Source of the DNA: Bacteroidota bacterium
GTDB lineage: Bacteria; Bacteroidota; Bacteroidia; Cytophagales; Cyclobacteriaceae
Reading direction: 5' to 3'
DNA: 64,000 nucleotides
NCBI GenBank assembly: GCA_018267135.1
Contig: JAFDZA010000014.1
Span: 62,001-126,000, forward strand
Below the pieces are notes generated by a model that did not search any database, was not told the DNA's origin, and worked only from the letters and a program-made list of their open reading frames with translations. Below are positions 15,737 to 24,763 of this stretch, piece by piece. The position numbers and the translations under genes were made by a program. The number at the start of each line of letters is the position of its first letter. Positions within the stretch are counted from its first letter, which is position 1.

Positions 15737-18550
15737 CTAAAGCACAATGTTTACGATCTTTCCCGGAACGATAATTACTTTCTTGGGAGTTTTTCCTTCG
15801 CTCCATTTTTGCACCACTTCAGAGGCAAGCACTTGTTTTTCAATATCTTCTTTTGGCACATCGAGGGCGAAGTTTATTTTAGCTCGTACCTTTCCGTTAA
15901 TGGAAATGGGGTATTCAAATGAAGTTTCGGTTAAAAAATGCTCATCAAATTTTGGAAAGGTACTATCCAGTACCGACTTTTCATGTCCTATTTTTTCCCA
16001 CAGTTCGTCTGTTATATGTGGCGCAAACGGAGCCAGCAAAATGGTTAACGGCTCCAGAATTTTTCGTTTGTTGCACTTTAAAGAAGAGAGTTCGTTGGCA
16101 CAGATCATAAACTCACTCACTGAGGTGTTGAATGAATAATGATCAATATCATACCCTACTTTCTTAATTACTTTGTGCAAGGCTTTCAGTTCTTCGTGCG
16201 TGGGCTCGGCATCGCTTATATTTATCTGGCCGTTGGCATCGTGAAATAAATTCCAGAAACGTCTTAAAAATTTATATACTCCATCTATGCCGCTGGTACT
16301 CCAGGGCTTGGAGGCTTCCAGCGGGCCGAGAAACATTTCGTAGAGGCGCAGGGTATCGGCACCATAGGCATCTATTACATCGTCTGGGTTTACCACATTA
16401 AAGTATGACTTGCTCATTTTTTCAATAGCCGTGCCGCATACATACTTTCCGTCTTCTTCCAGGATGAATTCGGCATTCGCAAAATCGGGTTTCCATTTTT
16501 TGAAGGCTTCGGTATCCAGTTCTACTCCGTTCACTATGTTTACATCTACGTGGAGTGCATCGTATTGGCCATCATAACGACTGAGCCATCCGGCCGATAT
16601 ATATTGGTTGGTTCCGCGCAGGCGATACACAAATCTTGAATCGCCCGTAATTTTTCCCTGGTTAATTAATTTTTTAAATGGTTCGTCAAAATTCAGGTAG
16701 CCCAGGTCGTGCAGGATTTTTACCCACAGGCGTGAGTAGAGTAAGTGGGCCACGGCATGTTCCGATCCGCCAATATATACGTCTACCTGGTTCCAGTAGT
16801 CGAGTGCTTTTTTCCCGGCAAATTCGTTTTGGTTATGCGGATCCATGTAGCGCAAAAAATACCAGGCGGCTCCGGCATGCGTGGGCATTGTGTTGCTGTC
16901 GCGCTTGGCATCTTTAGAAAAATGAATCCATTCATCCAGGTTAGCCAGCGGGCCTTCTCCGTTGCCAGACGATTTGAAATTGTCGGTATCGGGCAGCACC
17001 AGTGGCAGGTCTTTTTCGCTCAGGGCATAGGGCATATCATTTTGGTACATTACCGGAAACGGCTCGCCCCAATAGCGCTGGCGGCTCCAGCCTGCATCGC
17101 GCATTTTATAATTCACTTTTCGATGACCTATTTTCTTTTTTTCAATTTCATCAATGGCCACATCTATTGCCTGGTGCATCACTATTCCGTTTAGGAAGCC
17201 GGAGTTTTCAAGGATGGCATCTTTGGTAGGATTGGCTTCGTTGCCATTGTAGTGCAATCCAATAATATTAGTGATCGGAATATTGAAATGCTTTGCAAAC
17301 TTGAAGTCGCGTTCATCGCCACAGGGCACGGCCATAATGGCACCGGTGCCGTAGCCGGCCAGCACATACTCGCTGATCCACACCGGTATTTTCTTTTCGT
17401 TGAAAGGATTGATGGCATAGGCTCCGGTAAAAGCACCTGTAATTTTTTTTACTTCAGCCATACGTTCTACTTCCGAGCGGCTCTCTACATATTTTAAATA
17501 ACGGTCAACTTCTTCTTTCTGATTTTTTGTAGTGATAAATTGAACCAGATCATGCTCCGGTGCCAGCACCATAAAATCAACACCGAAAATAGTATCGGGA
17601 CGTGTGGTGAAGACACGAAGGGTGGCATCCTCCGTGCCGTTCTTCGAAGAAGGAGAGGAGAGGCGGAACTCCAATTCGGCACCTACGCTTTTCCCAATCC
17701 AGTTGCGCTGGATTTCTTTCATGGAATCGCTGAAGTCTATTTGTTCCAGTCCCTTCAGTAGCCGGTCTGCATATTCGGTAATGCGCAGATTCCACTGGCG
17801 CATTTGTTTTTTTATTACCGGAAACCCTCCGCGGTAACTTACGCCATTAATAACCTCGTCATTGGCCAGCACAGTACCCAGCGCTTCGCACCAGTTTACA
17901 TCGGTATAAGCCAGGTAAGCCAGGCGATATTGCATTAAAATTTCCTGCCGTTTTTTTTGTGGAAACGATTTCCATTCGGCTGCAGAGAAGGTTTGAATTT
18001 CAAATTTCAGGTTGGGAATGGGATGCTCAATATTTCCATCCACTTCAAATGTGCGGGTAAGCGTAACGATGCGCTCGGCCCGGTTTGTTTTTCGGTTAAA
18101 CCAACTGTCGAAGATTTGGAGGAAGATCCACTGTGTCCATTTATAATAGGCCGGGTCGCACGTTTGCACTTCGCGGCTCCAGTCGTAGCAGAACCCGATC
18201 TTGCCCAACTGTTTTTTAAAATTCTGAATGTTGTCTTGGGTGGATTTGGCCGGATGCACACCATGCTCAATAGCGTATTGCTCAGCCGGCAGGCCGAAGG
18301 CATCAAACCCCATCGGGTGCAGTACGTTAAATCCCTTCAGGCGTTTATAACGAGCCACTATGTCTGAGGCAATATAGCCCAGCGGGTGCCCCACATGCAG
18401 TCCCGCACCGGAAGGGTAGGGGAACATATCGAGCACATAGTATTTGGGCTTATCCGATTGGTTGGATACTTTATAGACCTGATCTTTTTCCCATTTTTCG
18501 CGCCACTTGGTTTCAATACGCTTAATCTCTTCTTTGCTGTAATCAGCCAT
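15737..18550 (-). CDS. leuS: Leucyl-tRNA synthetase
   Basis: This 937-residue class I aminoacyl-tRNA synthetase charges tRNA-Leu. The HIGH motif is present as HVGH (52-55, in PSGAGLHVGHPLGY) and KMSKS at 711-715. The CP1 editing domain is recognised by VFTTRPDTIFGV and GTGAIMAVPCGDERD. The protein is longer than E. coli LeuRS (~860) because of an insert near residues 148-215 and another before KMSKS, a known feature of Bacteroidota enzymes. The ATG at 18550 (MADYSKEE) is chosen over a TTG two codons upstream. A TANNTTTG element lies about 30 nt before the start. Confidence 0.97.
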   Translation of the reverse strand: MADYSKEEIKRIETKWREKWEKDQVYKVSNQSDKPKYYVLDMFPYPSGAGLHVGHPLGYIASDIVARYKRLKGFNVLHPMGFDAFGLPAEQYAIEHGVHPAKSTQDNIQNFKKQLGKIGFCYDWSREVQTCDPAYYKWTQWIFLQIFDSWFNRKTNRAERIVTLTRTFEVDGNIEHPIPNLKFEIQTFSAAEWKSFPQKKRQEILMQYRLAYLAYTDVNWCEALGTVLANDEVINGVSYRGGFPVIKKQMRQWNLRITEYADRLLKGLEQIDFSDSMKEIQRNWIGKSVGAELEFRLSSPSSKNGTEDATLRVFTTRPDTIFGVDFMVLAPEHDLVQFITTKNQKEEVDRYLKYVESRSEVERMAEVKKITGAFTGAYAINPFNEKKIPVWISEYVLAGYGTGAIMAVPCGDERDFKFAKHFNIPITNIIGLHYNGNEANPTKDAILENSGFLNGIVMHQAIDVAIDEIEKKKIGHRKVNYKMRDAGWSRQRYWGEPFPVMYQNDMPYALSEKDLPLVLPDTDNFKSSGNGEGPLANLDEWIHFSKDAKRDSNTMPTHAGAAWYFLRYMDPHNQNEFAGKKALDYWNQVDVYIGGSEHAVAHLLYSRLWVKILHDLGYLNFDEPFKKLINQGKITGDSRFVYRLRGTNQYISAGWLSRYDGQYDALHVDVNIVNGVELDTEAFKKWKPDFANAEFILEEDGKYVCGTAIEKMSKSYFNVVNPDDVIDAYGADTLRLYEMFLGPLEASKPWSTSGIDGVYKFLRRFWNLFHDANGQINISDAEPTHEELKALHKVIKKVGYDIDHYSFNTSVSEFMICANELSSLKCNKRKILEPLTILLAPFAPHITDELWEKIGHEKSVLDSTFPKFDEHFLTETSFEYPISINGKVRAKINFALDVPKEDIEKQVLASEVVQKWSEGKTPKKVIIVPGKIVNIVL

Positions 18551-18579
18551 AACCAAAAAATATAAACAGTTGTAAACTG

Positions 18580-18587
18580 CAAAAGTA
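18580..18587 (-). promoter_or_regulatory. TANNTTTG promoter element for leuS
   Basis: Minus-strand TACTTTTG sits 30 nt upstream of the leuS ATG, a perfect Bacteroidota -7 octamer. The upstream TTTG element is not clearly present (only TTTC nearby at 17-nt spacing). Given the position it is a reasonable promoter. Confidence 0.45.
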
Positions 18588-18629
18588 GCCTAAAGTGGCG
18601 ATTTGAAAGAAGATAAAATTTTTAAAAAT

Positions 18630-19874
18630 TCAATCTTTCTTTTTGTAAAGATCTTCGTAGGTAAGGCTGGTAGCCGGGGCAGGCTTACTTTTTACCAACT
18701 TCAACTGCATGGCCAGCGCCCAGGCCAGCATCATAAAAATAGTAATGTATCCGCTGCCGAAGATAACCGGGTTGTAAGTGGAGAAACCTTGGTACACAAA
18801 AATATCGTACGAAAATAGAATGAGCCCGAGAATGATGGAAAGTGTAAGTAACCCGGAGCCGGTTCGTTCGTTTACCCATGCGCGGATTACAATGAAGCCC
18901 ACATACAGCAGAAGGAGGCCAGAGGTAATAAGATAAATCGTAAGCCCCTGAGTAAAGATGTAGGGCTCGGCATATAGCGTAAAAACAGCGAAAGCAAGAT
19001 TGGCCAAAATTAATCCATACTTAACGATGAGGTTAGTTTCGTTCTGAAAAATAGTTCCCACAAAAAGAATAGCCCACGACATGGTAAAGAAAAGAGTAAG
19101 GTACTCAATGCGAATGGTGGCAATCCAACTGAACTCCGGATAGAAAGTGCCGAAGAGATAATTATTAGAGAAGGCCGACCGCACCGACCAGCTGATACAC
19201 AACAACGCAAAGTACAAAACCGCTGCTTTTTTACGAGCTACAAAAAAAATGAACAGATAAAACAAACCCGTTAGCATTAACACCGAAGTTTCAATCAAGT
19301 TGCTGACAATGCGTATCCGGGTGCGCCAGTTCATCTGGCTGACCGACCCCAGAAAAACCATTTCTTTTATACCGGCCTTATGATGGTGGAAGTTAGCAAT
19401 CTGCAACACCAGGCGTAGGGTATCGCTGGTAACTTTAAAAGATACGGTATGGGGGAGCCACTGAGGAGTTGTTTCTTTTTTTGATAACCCCACTTTACCG
19501 TTTGTGGAAATTAATTTACCGTTCGCATAAAGCCTATAAGCATTATACATTTCCGGAACAAACAGCGCTAGGCTGTCGGCAACATGAGCCGGGAGCAATA
19601 CACGGATGAGGTATGTGCCCAGATCGGCCGGCATGCCATTTTCTTTTTTATCCCATAACCCCGGAAAATGCACAACACTAAAAGGCTGGCCGGCCATTTC
19701 GTTGGCAGCCAAAATACGCCCTTCATAAAAATGAGCAGATCCGCTCACCTGAAAGGGAGAGTTGTTAATAGTCCAGCCGGAAGCGTCAATCAGAGTAACA
19801 GAAGACTCATTCGTTTGGGCGCAGCAAAAACCAACCACACCAAGAAACAAAGTCAGGAGATGGAATCGTATCAA
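18630..19874 (-). CDS. 7TMR-DISM-type receptor without output domain
   Basis: This 414-residue protein has a signal peptide (1-19, GVVGFCCAQ), an extracellular beta-jelly-roll (~30-175, the DISM_ED2-like sensor) and seven membrane helices (~185-395), ending in a ~20-residue cytoplasmic tail. Family members usually carry a kinase, cyclase or GGDEF after the seventh helix; here there is none, so it must signal through a partner or act otherwise. The only start giving the signal peptide is a TTG at 19874; an in-frame stop lies two codons before it. It runs toward leuS. Confidence 0.75.
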   Translation of the reverse strand: MIRFHLLTLFLGVVGFCCAQTNESSVTLIDASGWTINNSPFQVSGSAHFYEGRILAANEMAGQPFSVVHFPGLWDKKENGMPADLGTYLIRVLLPAHVADSLALFVPEMYNAYRLYANGKLISTNGKVGLSKKETTPQWLPHTVSFKVTSDTLRLVLQIANFHHHKAGIKEMVFLGSVSQMNWRTRIRIVSNLIETSVLMLTGLFYLFIFFVARKKAAVLYFALLCISWSVRSAFSNNYLFGTFYPEFSWIATIRIEYLTLFFTMSWAILFVGTIFQNETNLIVKYGLILANLAFAVFTLYAEPYIFTQGLTIYLITSGLLLLYVGFIVIRAWVNERTGSGLLTLSIILGLILFSYDIFVYQGFSTYNPVIFGSGYITIFMMLAWALAMQLKLVKSKPAPATSLTYEDLYKKKD

Positions 19875-20170
19875 TTTTCAGTTGTTTACTTTCGTTCATC
19901 ATTATTTTGCCAAGCCAACGAATACAAAAATGATAATTTATTTGGAAAGAGGCATGATAACAGCCGTTATGTTTTACGGTAAACAGATTTAAAATTTTAT
20001 AAAAGATATTGATCTAAAGGCGATTAACATACTGCGTGGTTGCTAAGTTATAGATTCTTAAGAAGCAACTGATCAGGCAAAAAACACGAACTGTATGCTT
20101 CAGATGATGGGGGCGAGCCGCCTTGAGGTTGATAAAAAAGAAATAAAATATTGCGTGTGGAAAAAATAAA
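19875..20170. other. Intergenic region between divergent 7TMR-DISM and act operons
   Basis: About 300 nt without a convincing gene. An interrupted inverted repeat lies at 20039-20069 (GTTGC+TAAG pairing with CTTA and GCAAC, with a 4-nt bulge), upstream of the act promoter, of unknown significance. A short frame beginning with ATG at 19903 on the minus strand is one base out of phase with the receptor gene. Confidence 0.5.
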
Positions 20171-20201
20171 TTTGAAAAAATGCCTGTGAGGTGTAGATTT
20201 G
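20171..20201 (+). promoter_or_regulatory. Consensus Bacteroidota promoter of the act-cox operon
   Basis: TTTG (20171-20174), a 19-nt spacer and TAGATTTG (20194-20201) reproduce the TTTG-N19-TANNTTTG pattern used by the primary sigma factor of Bacteroidota. Transcription should start near 20207, so coding must begin downstream; this excludes the TTG at 20199 and leaves ATGs at 20220 or 20238 for actA. Confidence 0.75.
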
Positions 20202-20237
20202 TGCGGTTCTAAAAAGCGGATGCCTAAACATACCAAG

Positions 20238-21497
20238 ATGAAGGAAAATTTAGTCGGTCTTCTCAAGTCATTCACCTTCGCCCTTTTCATTTCTGTTACT
20301 ACGGTTTCTTTTGCACAAGAAATTTCAAAAGATGCAACCGTCATTAAAGCAGGCGAAGAGTTGTTCAACGGGAATTGTAAAGCTTGTCACCGGGTTAAAC
20401 AAAAACTAGTCGGCCCTGCCTTAGCAGGCGTGGATACACGTGTGCCGTCTGTAGCCTGGATTAAAAACTGGGTGCGCAACCCGGCCAAGGTTATTGCCAG
20501 TGGCGATAAGTATGCTAATGATTTGTATAATGAATACAGTAAAAGCCAAATGACGGCTTTTACCAGCTATACAGATGATCAGATTATGAGCATCCTGGCG
20601 TATATAAAATCGGAAGCAGACAAACCCGATGCTACGGCTGCCACACAAACTGCAGCGGGGAATGCAGCCGGCCAAGGAGGCGAACCATCCGGATATCTGG
20701 ATGTCATCCTGGTAGGGATGATTGTTATCTTACTATTAATGTTGGCTATTCTGGGTATCGTAAGTAAAGCTCTTAAAAAATACCTGAACGAAAAGCCGCT
20801 TAGTGAAGAAGACAAAGAAGTAGTAAATAGCCCTTATACATTAGGTGGTTTCCTGCGCAGCCCGGGTTTTATATTTTTAGTAGTGTTTGTAGTGGGGGCA
20901 GTTACCTTTAAGACTGTAATAGACGGACTTTATTCAATTGGTATTCAACAAAACTACCAGCCCAAGCAACCCATAGCCTTTTCGCACAAATTACATGCAG
21001 GTGCTTACGAAATTAACTGCGTGTATTGCCACACCGGTGCTGAGAAAGGCAAACAGGCCAACATTCCTTCGCCTAATATTTGTATGAACTGCCATTCGCA
21101 GATTAAAAAAGAGTCGCCAGAGATACAGAAGATTTATGCGGCCATCGGGTACGATGTAAACTCGGCTTCTTATACCGGGAAACAAAAACCGATTGAGTGG
21201 GTGCGCATTCACAATTTACCCGATCTGGCCTACTTCAACCACTCCCAACACTATAATGTAGCCGGGGTTAAATGCCAAACATGCCACGGCCCTATTGAAG
21301 AAATGGAAGTAGTGAAACAATATTCTTTGCTTACCATGGGCTGGTGTATTGATTGCCACCGCAAAACAGATGTTAATACGGAAGGAAACGCCTATTACGA
21401 CCGATTGGTGCAAGTACACAATGCTGCCAAAGGCAGTAAATCTAAAATGAAAGTGGAAGACATTGGTGGGCTGGAGTGCTCAAAATGTCATTATTAA
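20238..21497 (+). CDS. actA: Alternative complex III subunit A, six-heme cytochrome c
   Basis: This 419-residue multiheme cytochrome belongs to the quinol:cytochrome c oxidoreductase (alternative complex III). A signal peptide (1-27, ...VSFAQ) is followed by a monoheme cytochrome c domain (CKACH at 47-51), two membrane helices (~150-175 and ~212-236) and a C-terminal pentaheme cytochrome c3-like domain with CVYCH, CMNCH, CQTCH, CIDCH and CSKCH. That gives six CxxCH motifs, one more than the classical pentaheme ActA. The ATG at 20238 is chosen for signal-peptide fit; 20220 is an alternative. First gene of the operon; electrons pass from quinol via the ActB iron-sulfur centres to these hemes. 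Confidence 0.93.
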   Translation: MKENLVGLLKSFTFALFISVTTVSFAQEISKDATVIKAGEELFNGNCKACHRVKQKLVGPALAGVDTRVPSVAWIKNWVRNPAKVIASGDKYANDLYNEYSKSQMTAFTSYTDDQIMSILAYIKSEADKPDATAATQTAAGNAAGQGGEPSGYLDVILVGMIVILLLMLAILGIVSKALKKYLNEKPLSEEDKEVVNSPYTLGGFLRSPGFIFLVVFVVGAVTFKTVIDGLYSIGIQQNYQPKQPIAFSHKLHAGAYEINCVYCHTGAEKGKQANIPSPNICMNCHSQIKKESPEIQKIYAAIGYDVNSASYTGKQKPIEWVRIHNLPDLAYFNHSQHYNVAGVKCQTCHGPIEEMEVVKQYSLLTMGWCIDCHRKTDVNTEGNAYYDRLVQVHNAAKGSKSKMKVEDIGGLECSKCHY

Positions 21498-21525
21498 TAT
21501 ATAGTATCAATTCTTCGATCTCAAT

Positions 21526-24500
21526 ATGAGCGAAACTAAAAAGACATACTGGAAAGGGTTAGCCCAGCTGAAAAACGATCCCAACTACGTAAAACACGCC
21601 AACGATGAGTTTGTTGATTTAGGCGTGGAAGAAGATCCCGGTCACTCGCGCAGAGACTTTCTGCGGATGATGGGTTTCAGTGTGGCAGCTGCCTCCTTGG
21701 CTGCTTGCGAAGCGCCCGTACGAAAAGCAATCCCCTATATTATGAAGCCCGTAGACATTGATCCGGGCATTCCTAATTATTATGCTTCCTCCTATGTAAA
21801 TGGAGGTGACTATTGCAGCATTGTAGTGAAAGTGCGTGATGGCCGCCCTATTAAAGTAGAGGGCAATAGCCTTTCCACTGTAACCATGGGGGGTACCAGC
21901 GCACAAGTAGAGGCTTCTGTGCTTTCGTTGTATGATAATTTCAGGCTTCGCGGTCCGCAAAAGGGCGATACCAAGACCGATTGGGAAGCCATTGATAAAG
22001 AGATTATTGCGAAGCTGGAAGAAGCAGCAGCCAAAGGGGCTGCTATTCGCATCGTAAGTAACACCATATTGAGCCCGAGTACATTGGCTACCCTTGCCAA
22101 GTTTAAAGCCAAGTATCCTACCACCGAGCATGTTCAGTACGATCCGGTTTCTGCGTATGGTATAACTCAAGCTAACAAAGAAAACTTTGGAGTGGCGATA
22201 ATCCCATCATACGATTTCAGTAAAGCTAAAACAATTGTCAGCATTGATGCTGACTTTTTAGGTACATGGGTTTCGCCAATTGAATTTACCAAACAGTATG
22301 CCACCACACGTGTGGTAAACGAGGATAAACGTGAGATGTCTCGCCACTATCAGTTTGAGTCGAATCTTACACTAACGGGTGCCAATGCAGATTATCGCAC
22401 TATGATTAAGCCCTCGCAACATGGCTTAGTGGTAGCACAATTATATAATCTGATTGCAGCCAAGGCTGGTAAATCGGCCCTGTCGGCAGGAATTGATAAA
22501 GTAGCGAATCTGGAAAAAGCAGCCGAAGAATTATGGGGCAACAAGGGCAGTGCTTTGGTAGTGAGTGGTTCGAACGATAAAGCTGTGCAGGTAATTGTTA
22601 ATGGTATTAATGATTTATTAGGAAGCTATGGCACTACCATCAATACCAGTTTGCCGGTTAATTTCCGTAAAGGAAATGATGAGACAATGGCTTCATTCAT
22701 TTCGGATGCCAAAGACGGAAAATTAGGTGTGGTTATTTTCTATAACTGTAATCCGGTGTACGACCACCCGATGGGAGAAGAATTAGGGAATGCACTGAAA
22801 AACATTTCGCTGACCGTATCTACCTCCTACACTCCGGACGAAACCTCTTCGGCTTCGGCCTACAAAGCTCCAGATCATCATTACTTAGAATCCTGGAATG
22901 ATTTTGAGCCGAAACCCAATTCATACAGTTTATCGCAACCAGCCATTACACCTATATTCAAATCACGCCAAGCACAGGTAAGCTTGCTGATGTGGGCCGG
23001 AGAAACCGTAGAAGATTATTTTAGTGTACTACAGGAAAACTGGAAAAATTGGTTTGCAGAAAAAGGAACTGATTTTCAAGTTTTTTGGGATAAGTGTTTG
23101 TACGATGGCGTTTATCAAGCAGTTGGTAAAAAGGAAGAAGAACCTAAAGGAAAAGAGAAAGGAAAAGAAAAAACCAAGTCGCCCGAAAAAGTTCTCAGTT
23201 ATACAGGCAAAGAGCAGGAAGCCGCTACAGCTATTGCCGCTACCTATAAAGCTGCCAATGAAGGCGTGGAAATTGCAATTTATGAAAGCTATGCCGTTGG
23301 CAATGGCTCACAGGCCAATAATCCATTGTTGCAAGAACTGCCCGACCCCATTACCAAAGCAGTTTGGGATCATTATGTTACCCTCTCGCAAAAAGATGCT
23401 ACCAAGTGGGGAATTGATAATGATGCGGAAGGGAATACACAGAAAGTAAAAATAACGGCAAACGGAAAAACCGTTATCGTGGCGGCATTGGTTCAGCCCG
23501 GTCAGGCCGAAGGCACCGTTGGCTTATCGCTCGGCTATGGCCGAACGAAAGTAGGCGTAGTGGCCAAAAATATTGGCGCCAATATATATCCTTTAATTAC
23601 CTTACTAAATGGATCACTGAACTACAGTGTTTCAACAGGCGTATCTATTGAAAAAACAGCTGAAGATTTCCAGATTGCCCAGACACAAATCCATCAAACC
23701 TACATGGGCCGGGAGAATGTGATACAGGAAGCTACGCTGGCAGAATTTAAGGAAGATCCGTCTGCCGGAAGAGATATTCCAAAAATTACTAAGTGGGATG
23801 AAAAAGTAGATATTGCCTCAGTAAGTATGTGGAAAGGCCATTCCTATCCTAATCACCATTGGGGGATGACGATTGATTTGAATTCATGTACCGGATGCGG
23901 AGCCTGTGTGGTAGCTTGTAATGTAGAAAATAATATCGCGCTGGTAGGCAAAGATGAAGTGATTCGCAGACGCGAAATGCACTGGCTGCGTATAGACCGC
24001 TACTACAGCAGCGATGCCAAGCACGATGATTACAAAGGATTAGAGATAGCAGCTGAAAACCCGGAAGTTACTTTCCAACCGATGTTATGCCAGCATTGCA
24101 ACAACGCATCGTGTGAAACGGTGTGTCCGGTAGCCGCCACGACTCATAGCACAGAAGGCTTAAACCAGATGGCTTATAACCGTTGTATCGGTACACGCTA
24201 TTGTGCCAATAACTGCCCTTACAAAGTGCGCAGATTCAACTGGTTTAAATATCACGATAACCAACAATTCTATCAGTCTAATCCGGCTATGAATACGGAT
24301 CTCGGACGGATGGTATTGAATCCGGATGTAACGGTGCGCTCCAGAGGGGTAATGGAAAAATGTTCGTTCTGCGTGCAGCGTATTCAGGCCGGTAAGTTAA
24401 ATGCCAAACGCGAGCGCAGAGAGTTGAAAGATGGAGAAGTAGTAACCGCTTGCCAGGCATCGTGCACTTCGGGAGCGATTGTATTTGGTGACATGAACAA

Positions 24501-24723
24501 TCCGGAAAGTGCCATCAGCAAATTGCTGAAGATTGATCATTATATTGAAAAAGAAGTTGAAAAAGACGGGAAGAAAGTAACCGAGAAAGTGTTCAACTAC
24601 AGCTTCGATAAAAAAATAGGCAACCCGCGCGCTTACCGTGTGTTGGAAGATGTGGGCGTGAAACCCAATATTTTCTACCTGACCAAAATCAGGAACAAAG
24701 ACAAAACGGAACATACTTCATAA
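21526..24723 (+). CDS. actB: Alternative complex III subunit B, molybdopterin-oxidoreductase-like and ferredoxin fusion
   Basis: This 1065-residue periplasmic subunit combines a molybdoenzyme-like domain (~60-740) with a four-cluster ferredoxin domain (~780-1000). The latter shows CTGCGACVVAC, CQHCNNASCETVCP, CIGTRYCANNCPY and CSFCVQ/CQASC cysteine groups. A twin-arginine signal (SRRDFLRMMG at 41-50) leads straight into LAAC with Cys61, so it may be a Tat-exported lipoprotein. No Cys/Ser/Sec molybdenum ligand or cofactor-binding motif stands out, as expected for ActB, which has lost the Mo cofactor. It transfers electrons from quinol to the hemes of ActA. It starts 28 nt after actA. Confidence 0.95.
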   Translation: MSETKKTYWKGLAQLKNDPNYVKHANDEFVDLGVEEDPGHSRRDFLRMMGFSVAAASLAACEAPVRKAIPYIMKPVDIDPGIPNYYASSYVNGGDYCSIVVKVRDGRPIKVEGNSLSTVTMGGTSAQVEASVLSLYDNFRLRGPQKGDTKTDWEAIDKEIIAKLEEAAAKGAAIRIVSNTILSPSTLATLAKFKAKYPTTEHVQYDPVSAYGITQANKENFGVAIIPSYDFSKAKTIVSIDADFLGTWVSPIEFTKQYATTRVVNEDKREMSRHYQFESNLTLTGANADYRTMIKPSQHGLVVAQLYNLIAAKAGKSALSAGIDKVANLEKAAEELWGNKGSALVVSGSNDKAVQVIVNGINDLLGSYGTTINTSLPVNFRKGNDETMASFISDAKDGKLGVVIFYNCNPVYDHPMGEELGNALKNISLTVSTSYTPDETSSASAYKAPDHHYLESWNDFEPKPNSYSLSQPAITPIFKSRQAQVSLLMWAGETVEDYFSVLQENWKNWFAEKGTDFQVFWDKCLYDGVYQAVGKKEEEPKGKEKGKEKTKSPEKVLSYTGKEQEAATAIAATYKAANEGVEIAIYESYAVGNGSQANNPLLQELPDPITKAVWDHYVTLSQKDATKWGIDNDAEGNTQKVKITANGKTVIVAALVQPGQAEGTVGLSLGYGRTKVGVVAKNIGANIYPLITLLNGSLNYSVSTGVSIEKTAEDFQIAQTQIHQTYMGRENVIQEATLAEFKEDPSAGRDIPKITKWDEKVDIASVSMWKGHSYPNHHWGMTIDLNSCTGCGACVVACNVENNIALVGKDEVIRRREMHWLRIDRYYSSDAKHDDYKGLEIAAENPEVTFQPMLCQHCNNASCETVCPVAATTHSTEGLNQMAYNRCIGTRYCANNCPYKVRRFNWFKYHDNQQFYQSNPAMNTDLGRMVLNPDVTVRSRGVMEKCSFCVQRIQAGKLNAKRERRELKDGEVVTACQASCTSGAIVFGDMNNPESAISKLLKIDHYIEKEVEKDGKKVTEKVFNYSFDKKIGNPRAYRVLEDVGVKPNIFYLTKIRNKDKTEHTS

Positions 24724-24763
24724 ACTTATAAACTCAGATCAAAACGAATAATTACCAACGAAC

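Noticed and set aside
20199-20237. Upstream TTG (20199) extension of actA
   Set aside because: It lies inside the -7 promoter element and would displace the signal peptide.
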